From JAIBBV01 sp044347745 (GTDB lineage: Bacteria > Bdellovibrionota_C > UBA2361 > JAFLCA01), in the NCBI GenBank assembly GCA_044347745.1, contig JBIKUD010000016.1, forward strand, positions 4,885 through 68,884: a stretch of 64,000 nt of DNA, read 5' to 3'. Numbering within the stretch: position 1 is the first letter of the stretch; the number at the start of each line of letters is the position of its first letter. The notes below the pieces were generated by a model. That model was not told where the DNA came from, ran no database searches, and worked only from the letters and a program-made list of their open reading frames with translations. Below, one piece after another: positions 53,607-61,299 of the stretch. The position numbers were made by a program, and so were the translations under genes.

Positions 53607-54468
53607 CGTTGCTTAGGCTTAGGTACTGAAATTCGGGTAGTCTCGCGGCAAATTCTGTTTTCCAGCGAGCATGATTGGAAATAATCGTGTGGGCATATTG
53701 CCGTGGTGATCCGGGGATACGTGAGCGAGCTTTAAGCGCATTATTAAGATTTGTTGGGCCCCAGTTATAGGCAATTAACATCAACTCGCGGTTGCCATCA
53801 AAAAGCTCTTCTAGATACTTGAGGTATGCAGTGCCGAGCTTGATGTTGTAATAAGGGTCTTTAAGTTTTGAAATCCCATGCCACTCAAGTTCAGTTTTGT
53901 CGCTGATATATTTAGCGGTCGCCGGCATTAGTTGCATAAGCCCAAGCGCGCCAGCATAAGAGAGCGCTTTCCTGTCAAATGCGCTTTCACTTTTAATGAC
54001 GGCTGCAACAAACAGCGGATCGAGATCCAGTCTGCGAGCTTCAAGTACAATTGCATAGGCCATGCGGCTAATATCTTCAGTCTTTGAGCGCGTAGATCTT
54101 ATGAGCTCAGAAACATAGTGCACCTGGGCCGACAACTTTCTTTGTTCTTGGGCATTAAGGCGTAGCAGAAAATTATCTTTCGAACTCGGTGCGTAAACGC
54201 TTGATGAAAAATCTGCTGAATCGTCTCCGGTGATGTGCGGAAGAATTGAGTTTCTTATGCTTCCCACAACCACAGTTACACAAAAAACGAGTGTAATTGC
54301 TGAAACGACAATAAAGGTGGAAACCAAATCTCGGCGCCAAAATGGAGTATATACGGCGAGTGCTCGTGCCCGAGGTGAGCGGATTGTTCTAATTTGCATC
54401 GGAGCTGCGTGCGTTCTGTGCGCACGTGCTGCAACTGCTGAGGCTCTTGGATAAATGATACTCTGCAT
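53599..54468 (-). CDS. Lytic transglycosylase (SLT domain), membrane-anchored
   Basis: Cleaves peptidoglycan glycan strands. 289 residues: a basic cytoplasmic N-terminus (1-46), one transmembrane helix (about 48-70, VSTFIVVSAITLVFCVTVVV), then a periplasmic SLT domain. The catalytic Glu is E161 in AAVIKSESAFDRKALSYAGA, followed by LGLMQLMPATAKYI and the LGTAYLKYLEELF and LIAYNWGPTN motifs of the family-1 soluble-type enzymes. First gene of a tight three-gene unit with the DUF5522 and transglutaminase-like genes. Confidence 0.9.
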   Translation of the reverse strand: MQSIIYPRASAVAARAHRTHAAPMQIRTIRSPRARALAVYTPFWRRDLVSTFIVVSAITLVFCVTVVVGSIRNSILPHITGDDSADFSSSVYAPSSKDNFLLRLNAQEQRKLSAQVHYVSELIRSTRSKTEDISRMAYAIVLEARRLDLDPLFVAAVIKSESAFDRKALSYAGALGLMQLMPATAKYISDKTELEWHGISKLKDPYYNIKLGTAYLKYLEELFDGNRELMLIAYNWGPTNLNNALKARSRIPGSPRQYAHTIISNHARWKTEFAARLPEFQYLSLSNVG

Positions 54469-54861
54469 AAAAAAACCGCTCAGGGTTACCCAAATACTTG
54501 GGAAAACGAGTCCGTAAACCTAAACCACCGCCTGGTCTATTTCCAGGCAAATCTGCTGCCTCACCCCCCGAACAGCTTTGGGGAGGCTGAAGTTAGGTCC
54601 CTATTACACCTATCTGCACCCGGGCTTAAGATGATCCTGCTTTCTTCTCAGATGCCGGAATACCATACCTGAGGCCCAGGATAAGATGCAAACATGAATA
54701 GATTTGGATGGTTAGCGCTGTTTTCCACAGGCGTTTGCCTGGCAGGTGGGCAAAATTTCATACTATATATATAGGTAAAACCCTGAGGTAGGTGACCCAA
54801 AGTGCTCGTATGTGCCGGCATTTGAGTATTCGCCCCGAATGCCTTAGCCTTGTTGGCTCCT
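54469..54861. other. Divergent region between the transglycosylase gene and mnmG
   Basis: About 390 bases without a supportable gene. It holds several GC-rich short inverted segments, for example GCCTCACCCC...GGGGAGGC near 54557-54588 and CTCAG...CTGAG near 54647-54673. A TATATATATAGG stretch lies near 54765. Promoters for both divergent genes must lie here. I could not match the structured part to a known RNA family. Confidence 0.4.
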
Positions 54862-56751
54862 ATGGCAAATAGAGCTCAAAGAGTGGTGGTTATTGGAGGC
54901 GGGCATGCCGGCGTTGAAGCGGCCTGCGCCTCCGCACGTCTTGGGGTCGAGACGGTTCTGATAAGCTTACGGCGGGAAGGCATAGGCCAAATGTCCTGCA
55001 ACCCGGCAATTGGAGGTCTCGGTAAAGGGCAGCTTGTCAAAGAGGTTGATGCGCTTGGCGGAATAATGGGCCGAGCCATCGATAGAACTGGAATTCAGTT
55101 CAGAACCCTTAATTCAAGTAAAGGTCCTGCAGTGCGAGCATCCAGGGCCCAGGCGGATCGTGATGCGTACCGCAAAGAAGTGCTGCGCATGGTTGAGGAG
55201 CAGCCCAACCTACGCGTCGTAGAATCTGAAGTAACAGAGATTCTGACCACGCAAAACCAAATTTGTGGAGTTGTCATTAAAGACGGCACTCGTATCGACG
55301 CCGACGCGTTGGTGGTTACCACAGGTACGTTCTTACGCGGCTTAATGCACACTGGAACTTTGCAAACTTGTGGAGGGCGAGTTGGTGATGGCGCAGCTAG
55401 TTCACTCAGCGATTCATTGCGTAATCTCGGATTCCAGCTTGGTCGATTGAAAACAGGAACTCCACCACGACTCCGAAGATCGAGCATTGATTATTCCAAA
55501 TTGGAGGAACAGAAAGGCGACTCTCCGGCTAAGCCGTTTTCCATGATGACGGAACGCATCTCACAGGAGCAAATATCGTGTTGGATTACCTACACCAATG
55601 AATCAGTGCACGACTTAATTCGTAGCAACAAAGAGCGCAGCCCCATGTTTAATGGGCAAATAAAGTCTGGAGGACCGCGTTATTGCCCTTCAATAGAAGA
55701 CAAGGTGTTTCGGTTCGCTGATAAGACAAGGCATCAAATTTTTTTAGAGCCTGAAGGCTACACTTCAGACATTGTCTATCCAAACGGAATATCAACTAGT
55801 CTTCCTGTCGATATTCAAGAACAGTTTGTTCGTATGATTCCTGGTCTTGAACAGGTTGAAATATTGGTGCCTGGTTATGCGGTTGAGTACGATTTTGTTG
55901 ATCCGCGTAATTTAAAACAAACGCTAGAGACGAAGGACATAGCGGGGCTGTATCTTGCGGGGCAAATTAATGGCACGTCTGGCTATGAGGAAGCTGCTGC
56001 GCAAGGGATCTTGGCCGGAGCGAATGCGGCGTTAAAGCTGCTTCGTCGCGACAGTCTTACGTTGCAGCGAGGAGATGCTTACATCGGGGTAATGGTAGAT
56101 GATCTTACTACCCTAGGCGTAGATGAGCCTTATCGCATGTTCACTTCCCGGGCAGAGTACCGTTTGGTGCTGAGGGAAGACAACGCTGCGGAGCGATTAA
56201 GTCCCAAGGCGCTACGTTTAGGATTGCTCGACGCTCACCAAGCTACGCGCTTTAAGCAGCGCCAAGAGAGTCTTGCGGCCGCGAGGACTTGGGCAGACAC
56301 TCACCGCTTAAAACCTAACCTTGAAACAAATTCATGGTTAGGTGGTTTAGGGAGCGCCGAACTTAAAGATTCTATCTCAGTTGCGCTTCTGGTGCGGAGA
56401 CCAGAAATTAGCTTAGCGCAGGTGTGCGCGTTTTCTGCTCCTCCACAGGACTTGGAATCTGATCTTCTGATAGCGCTGGAGACAGAGCTAAAGTTTCGTG
56501 GATACCTGGACCGCCAAGACGAGGATATTCAGCGTCTTCGAAAAGTAGAGGCCGAGCTTATTCCAACCGATTTCCCTTACGATCTTGTTCCGAGTTTACG
56601 CACCGAAGCTCGCGAGAAGCTTAAGCGCCATAGGCCAGTGTCGATTGGTCAGGCTATGCGAATACCGGGAATTACTCCAAGCTGCGTGTCGCTGCTTGCT
56701 ATTTTTTTGAAACGGTACCGAGAGAATACTCGGCGAGCCACAGCCGTCTGA
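54862..56751 (+). CDS. mnmG: tRNA uridine-5-carboxymethylaminomethyl modification enzyme MnmG
   Basis: FAD protein that, with MnmE, modifies U34 of certain tRNAs. It begins with the FAD motif VVIGGGHAGVEAACASARLG, then CNPAIGGLGKGQLVKEVDALGG and the family GLKTGTPPR-like LGRLKTGTPPRL. TSRAEYRLVLREDNAAERLSP is near residue 430, and C-terminal helices follow (PGITPSCVSLLAIFLKR). 629 residues is normal. I use the ATG at 54862; the frame is open to a TTG four codons earlier. mnmE is not in the window. The stop codon sits inside a hairpin. Confidence 0.95.
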   Translation: MANRAQRVVVIGGGHAGVEAACASARLGVETVLISLRREGIGQMSCNPAIGGLGKGQLVKEVDALGGIMGRAIDRTGIQFRTLNSSKGPAVRASRAQADRDAYRKEVLRMVEEQPNLRVVESEVTEILTTQNQICGVVIKDGTRIDADALVVTTGTFLRGLMHTGTLQTCGGRVGDGAASSLSDSLRNLGFQLGRLKTGTPPRLRRSSIDYSKLEEQKGDSPAKPFSMMTERISQEQISCWITYTNESVHDLIRSNKERSPMFNGQIKSGGPRYCPSIEDKVFRFADKTRHQIFLEPEGYTSDIVYPNGISTSLPVDIQEQFVRMIPGLEQVEILVPGYAVEYDFVDPRNLKQTLETKDIAGLYLAGQINGTSGYEEAAAQGILAGANAALKLLRRDSLTLQRGDAYIGVMVDDLTTLGVDEPYRMFTSRAEYRLVLREDNAAERLSPKALRLGLLDAHQATRFKQRQESLAAARTWADTHRLKPNLETNSWLGGLGSAELKDSISVALLVRRPEISLAQVCAFSAPPQDLESDLLIALETELKFRGYLDRQDEDIQRLRKVEAELIPTDFPYDLVPSLRTEAREKLKRHRPVSIGQAMRIPGITPSCVSLLAIFLKRYRENTRRATAV

Positions 56752-56757
56752 GACGGC
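56743..56757 (+). terminator. Hairpin containing the mnmG stop codon
   Basis: GCCGTC-TGA-GACGGC, where the loop TGA is the mnmG stop, followed by ACATTTTTG. An outer CCACA/TGTGG pair would lengthen the stem. It is short for a terminator, but its place at the gene end with a T-run supports one. Confidence 0.5.
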
Positions 56758-56992
56758 ACATTTTTGTGGGCCTTGCCTTTATAATCGGCGGGTTAGCTCT
56801 GGATCTTCACGAAAGGCGGCGATTCAAATTCTTCAGCACGCTGTTTCTATTAGGCCCTTTGCTTGCAAGTTGGCGAAAAGTCAGTATCCTGGGTCTCAGT
56901 AGTGGTGAAAAGAGACCACGTTCGGGAAGCAAGTTTGCAAAAACAGAGTCGTTTTGTTTCGAGCAAGCATCGCACCCAAAAATGGGACAACA

Positions 56993-59662
56993 ATGGGAAA
57001 GTCGTTAGTCATAGTCGAGTCGCCCACCAAAGCCAAAACAATTGGCAAGTTTTTGGGTAAGAATTTTGAGGTGTTGGCTTCTTATGGCCACGTACGCGAC
57101 CTGCCTAATAATGCGGCTGAAATTCCGGCTGAGGTAAAAAAAGAGAAGTGGTCTAGGCTTGGAATTAATGTCGATAAGAACTTTGAACCGCTCTATATCA
57201 TTCCCGAAGAGAAGAAAAAGCGAGTTAAAGAATTAAAGGCAGCCCTTAAAGATGCAACAGAAGTTTTGCTCGCAACCGACGAAGACCGCGAGGGAGAGTC
57301 GATTAGCTGGCATCTGCTTGAGGTGTTAAACCCTAAGGTGCCTGTAAAGCGCTTGGTGTTTCATGAAATTACCAAAGAGGCTATCGAGCACTCTCTGACA
57401 TCGGCCCGAACTGTAAATGAAAATTTGGTGCGGGCCCAAGAAACCAGGCGCATCGTTGATCGACTATTCGGATATTCGGTTAGTCCCCTACTCTGGAAAA
57501 AAGTGGCCCCGCGCCTCAGTGCCGGTCGCGTACAGAGTGTGGCTATGCGGCTTTTGGTTGAACGCGAGCGCGAGCGAATTGCCTTTCGTAAATCTTCTTA
57601 TTGGGATTTAAAAGCCAAATTCTCTAAAACAGGCTCTTCTAAACCTGAAGACGCTTTTGATGCTGAGCTTACCCATGTTGATGGCAAGCGCATTGCGATT
57701 GGAAAAGATTTTGACTCAGCTACTGGCAAGCTTTCAGAAAAAGCCGACGTTGTCTATTTAGATGAAAAAGCCTCGATGGCTTTGCGAGAGCGGTTGCTTA
57801 AGGGCAAAGCCTCGATTCTTGGAATAGAAGAAAAGCCTTTTGTGCAGAGGCCGGCAGCGCCATTTACGACAAGCACTTTACAGCAAGAAGCGAGTCGTAA
57901 GCTTAGTTTTGCTGCACGGCGCACCATGCAGGTTGCGCAAACACTGTACGAAAATGGCTTTATTACCTACATGCGTACAGACTCCACTACCCTTTCTGAT
58001 GAGGCTTTGGGGGCAGCTCGTTCTTTGATTGAGCGCGAGTTTGGTAAACAGTTTGTTTCGCCAGAGGCGAGACTTTATAAAACAAAAGTCAAAAATGCCC
58101 AGGAAGCCCATGAGGCGATTAGGCCAGCCGGAACTAATTTTACACCGCCATCGGTGGTAAAAGAGAAGTTTGGCGCTGAAGCCTACCGTTTGTATGAGTT
58201 GATTTGGCAGAGAACCATAGCATCGCAAATGAAAGATGCGGTAGGAACTCGAGTCTCGGTTCAAATTCAATGTGACAATGCGCAATTTCGCGCATCCGGC
58301 AAAACGATAGAGTTTCCTGGGTTTTTAAGGGTGTATGTCGAGGGCACCGATGATCCTGATCAGGAGCTTGCTGAACAAGAGCGCATTCTTCCCAAACTCC
58401 AAACAGGCGAGACGGTTGATGTAAAAGCGCTTGAAGCTTTGGGACATGAAACCCAGCCCCCAGCTCGTTATACAGAGGGCACCTTAATTAAAGAACTTGA
58501 AAAACGAGGCATTGGTCGTCCAAGTACTTGGGCAACCATCGTCGACGTAGTTTTGTCGCGAGATTATGCCTTTAAGCGAGGCACCGCCTTGGTTCCTACC
58601 TTTTTAGCCTCGGTGCTTACCAATTTAATGGAGCGATATTTCACAAATTTAGTGGATTACGCATTCACCGCTCGGCTTGAGGATGATCTAGACTCCATCG
58701 CTCGCGGCGAGGCTGAGAACCAAACGTATCTTAGAAAGTTTTACTTCGGAAACGGACATCCTGGGTTGCAAGACTTGGTCGCGCAAGGCCAGGAGAAAAT
58801 TGATCCTCGTGAAGTTTGCGGCCTTCCTATTGGCGAGCTCGCAGGTGGAAAAAAAATTGAAGTGCGCATTGGTCGCTGGGGACCTTTTTTAACAGATGGC
58901 GAAACGCGGGCCAGTGTTCCGGATATGATTGCTCCCGATGAGATGGTGGTTGAAAAGGCAGCATTCTTATTAGCAGAGGCTGCCAAGGGACCAGCGTCAT
59001 TAGGTACGCATCCGGAAGCCGGACTGCCTGTTTACTTAAAGAAAGGCCGGTTTGGCCCGTATGTGCAGCTTGGCGATATGGTTGAAGGCCAAGACAAACC
59101 TAAAATGGCTTCCTTACTGCCTGGTATGGCACCAGATAGCGTTGACCTTGCAACAGCGCTTAAACTTTTATCCTTACCGAGGAATCTTGGTAAACATCCT
59201 GAGCTTAATGAAGAGATCCTTGCAGCAGCAGGACGTTATGGCCCCTATGTAAAATGCGGCGCAGAAACACGATCTATTCCAATGGATCAGCTCTCACCTA
59301 TTACTATTACCTTTGAGCAAGCTATCGAGCTTCTTAAACAACCTAAACGTCGTGGAGGTCGCAGCTCTCAGCCAACTAATTTACGTGAAGTTGGTAAGCA
59401 TCCGCTAACGGAAGCGCCATTAGTGATCAAGAGTGGACGTTATGGACCATACGTAACCGATGGCAAAGTGAATGCTTCGCTGCCTCGTGGGGCAGACCCA
59501 GCTGGCTTAAGCGTTCAAGATGCGGTCAATTTGCTTGATGCCAGAGTTGCCAAAATGGCTTCTGAGGAAGGCCTGCCTAAAAAACGTGGCGGGCGCGCTA
59601 AAAAAGCTCCTAAGCAAGAAACGAGTGCCGCACCAAAAAAGAAACGAGCTAAGAAGGAATAA
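56993..59662 (+). CDS. topA: DNA topoisomerase I
   Basis: Type IA enzyme that relaxes negative supercoils, opposing gyrase. The N-terminal TOPRIM has LVIVESPTKAKTIGKFLG and LATDEDREGESISWHL. The active-site Tyr is in NGFITYMRTDSTT (about residue 327). The C-terminal part has no Cys4 zinc fingers but four GR(W/F/Y)GP(F/Y)V repeats (IGRWGPFL, KGRFGPYVQLG, AGRYGPYVKCG, SGRYGPYVTDG), the toprim-C type found in many non-enteric bacteria. It ends in a Lys-rich tail (RGGRAKKAPKQ...KKKRAKKE). Starts at the ATG at 56993, not at a TTG 13 codons earlier. 889 residues. Confidence 0.95.
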   Translation: MGKSLVIVESPTKAKTIGKFLGKNFEVLASYGHVRDLPNNAAEIPAEVKKEKWSRLGINVDKNFEPLYIIPEEKKKRVKELKAALKDATEVLLATDEDREGESISWHLLEVLNPKVPVKRLVFHEITKEAIEHSLTSARTVNENLVRAQETRRIVDRLFGYSVSPLLWKKVAPRLSAGRVQSVAMRLLVERERERIAFRKSSYWDLKAKFSKTGSSKPEDAFDAELTHVDGKRIAIGKDFDSATGKLSEKADVVYLDEKASMALRERLLKGKASILGIEEKPFVQRPAAPFTTSTLQQEASRKLSFAARRTMQVAQTLYENGFITYMRTDSTTLSDEALGAARSLIEREFGKQFVSPEARLYKTKVKNAQEAHEAIRPAGTNFTPPSVVKEKFGAEAYRLYELIWQRTIASQMKDAVGTRVSVQIQCDNAQFRASGKTIEFPGFLRVYVEGTDDPDQELAEQERILPKLQTGETVDVKALEALGHETQPPARYTEGTLIKELEKRGIGRPSTWATIVDVVLSRDYAFKRGTALVPTFLASVLTNLMERYFTNLVDYAFTARLEDDLDSIARGEAENQTYLRKFYFGNGHPGLQDLVAQGQEKIDPREVCGLPIGELAGGKKIEVRIGRWGPFLTDGETRASVPDMIAPDEMVVEKAAFLLAEAAKGPASLGTHPEAGLPVYLKKGRFGPYVQLGDMVEGQDKPKMASLLPGMAPDSVDLATALKLLSLPRNLGKHPELNEEILAAAGRYGPYVKCGAETRSIPMDQLSPITITFEQAIELLKQPKRRGGRSSQPTNLREVGKHPLTEAPLVIKSGRYGPYVTDGKVNASLPRGADPAGLSVQDAVNLLDARVAKMASEEGLPKKRGGRAKKAPKQETSAAPKKKRAKKE

Positions 59663-59664
59663 GT

Positions 59665-61089
59665 TTAAGGCTTACGTGCGAGCAAAAACGCACTGCCTTG
59701 AGCCATGCCTTCAACGGTTTCCGGCGAGTATTTGCTAACTGCCTTTTGTTGCCTCAGCTTTGTGAGTGCTTCTGAGTCTCCTAATATGTAGCGAGGTTTT
59801 TCGCTCTCAATTAATTTTTGAAGTTCCCTTTCCTGGCTGGGAACTCCAAGCACCCTACCCCTAAAAGCAAATTTGGTACTTAGTGGATATGTGCTCATCA
59901 CCGTGCAGGCGGGGCAAGTCTGGCGAAGTTGGTGTGACGTGAGGATAATTTCTCTTGTTACTTGCCCTGTCCTTAAAAAAGAGACGGCTCGTTGCTGAGT
60001 GAGTACAAGAAGTACGGAAAACACGAAGTTAAGACTTAGAGGAATGACAAGACAGCCCCCTACTATTCTGAGGCTAATATCTGGGCGCGTGCTGATGCTA
60101 ATCAGCGTCGCCAGTGTCATAGGAAGTAAGCTAAGCATGAAAATGCCAGGTGTCTGGAGTCCACCAAAACAGAAGGTCAAAATCCAGGCGATGAACCCAG
60201 CAGAAAATAGAAGGTAATTTCTCCTGTCGCGTATTACAAATTGAGGCGCGTGTAAGTGTTTAAGTCCAAAAATAAGTAGGGAGATAACCGCGATGCAGAC
60301 CCCTAAAGCAAGGAACGCGGGGGTAGTGTGCGGTCGTAATGCTGAGAACACCCCGTCCGACAGTTCGATAATAGTCGCAGCAGATGGAGCCGACCAATTA
60401 CGAATGCCCCCCAGAAAATCTCTGATAGCGATATGTGAAAAATAAGCTTTAAAGAGATAAAAGCCAGCGACTATTCCCAAACTGCTTCCGACAAGCTGGC
60501 TGCGTAACGAGACTCTTCGGAGAAAAAAATTTTCTAGATTGGCCAATAACCAAAATCCAAGTAGCTCGGGCCGTGCCGCACAGGCCAGGGTCAAAAAAAA
60601 GGATGCCGTCTGGTTTTGCCGAAAGTAAAAATAGAGTCCAAGCAGTGCCATAAATAGCGCGAGCGGCAGCTCAGTAAGTTGTATGCTCGGAATAAGCAGT
60701 ACACCAGAAAGTGGAACTGCAACGAAAGGTACGTACCTGCTGATTCTCTTTTGGGTCAGTAATTCATAGAGTTTTACTGAGAGAAATACGGTGCTGACAC
60801 AGAGAATGGAGTTTAAAAACGCCGCTGCCAGTGGCAGCGGGAGATGCAACCAGTCCGCAAAGGTGAGGCTTGCGGCCCAAGGGCCGGAAGGAAATTGATC
60901 TGCCTGAAGGTTAAGGAGAGTCCACAAATCTGAGTGTAGAAGAAAATAGAAGTAAGAATGCTCCGGTGCAAAATGCTGCATCCTTAAATGCAGCGCTAAG
61001 AAGAGCATGAGCAATGAAAAATAAAATATCGACTGCAGGAGCAATGCCTCAGAAATGTTTGAACTGTTTTGTTCCTGCTTATCGTTCAT
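59665..61089 (-). CDS. Polytopic membrane protein, GT-C glycosyltransferase-like
   Basis: 474 residues with about ten transmembrane helices, beginning MNDKQEQNSS before the first helix (about residues 15-40). A conserved-looking loop, AARPELLGFWLL, lies near the middle, and a soluble C-terminal part (ILTSHQLRQTCPACTVMSTY..., about 370-474) contains EKPRYILGDSEALTKL. Layout fits GT-C transferases that use lipid-linked sugars, but the diagnostic acidic residues of the first loop are not certain. I chose the ATG at 61089, as it overlaps the stop of the preceding proline-rich gene (ATGA). The frame is open to a GTG at 61155. Confidence 0.72.
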   Translation of the reverse strand: MNDKQEQNSSNISEALLLQSIFYFSLLMLFLALHLRMQHFAPEHSYFYFLLHSDLWTLLNLQADQFPSGPWAASLTFADWLHLPLPLAAAFLNSILCVSTVFLSVKLYELLTQKRISRYVPFVAVPLSGVLLIPSIQLTELPLALFMALLGLYFYFRQNQTASFFLTLACAARPELLGFWLLANLENFFLRRVSLRSQLVGSSLGIVAGFYLFKAYFSHIAIRDFLGGIRNWSAPSAATIIELSDGVFSALRPHTTPAFLALGVCIAVISLLIFGLKHLHAPQFVIRDRRNYLLFSAGFIAWILTFCFGGLQTPGIFMLSLLPMTLATLISISTRPDISLRIVGGCLVIPLSLNFVFSVLLVLTQQRAVSFLRTGQVTREIILTSHQLRQTCPACTVMSTYPLSTKFAFRGRVLGVPSQERELQKLIESEKPRYILGDSEALTKLRQQKAVSKYSPETVEGMAQGSAFLLARKP

Positions 61090-61268
61090 GTTGCAGTCGA
61101 GCCTCCTGGGCAGGAGGGTTTGGAGGGCAGGGAATCTGGACTCGGTCTTGGGCACGGCTGCATTGGTGTGGGCGCTGGCGCAGGGGGAAGCGCTGGCGCG
61201 TCGGGAGTGAGCGGTTTTGCAGGGGGCGGAATAGTTTCTGGAGCTTTTGGGGAGATTATTTGCTGCAT
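61086..61268 (-). CDS. Small proline-rich peptide
   Basis: 60 residues, MQQIISPKAPETIPPPAKPL and onward, with about 40% Pro and many Ala; no signal peptide, ends SCPGGSTAT. It overlaps the start of the membrane protein gene by ATGA and lies 31 bases after the 760-residue protein gene, so it is placed like a member of that operon. It may be a linker-like peptide or a spurious frame through GC-rich DNA. No function can be assigned. Confidence 0.45.
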   Translation of the reverse strand: MQQIISPKAPETIPPPAKPLTPDAPALPPAPAPTPMQPCPRPSPDSLPSKPSCPGGSTAT

Positions 61269-61299
61269 ATTGTAATTGCTTACCTCGAAAAGGGCGGGG

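Noticed and set aside
54557..54680. A structured RNA (SRP-type or riboswitch) upstream of mnmG
   Set aside because: A GGAA loop and short stems are present, but the conserved SRP bulges and flanking stem do not fit, and I matched no riboswitch core.
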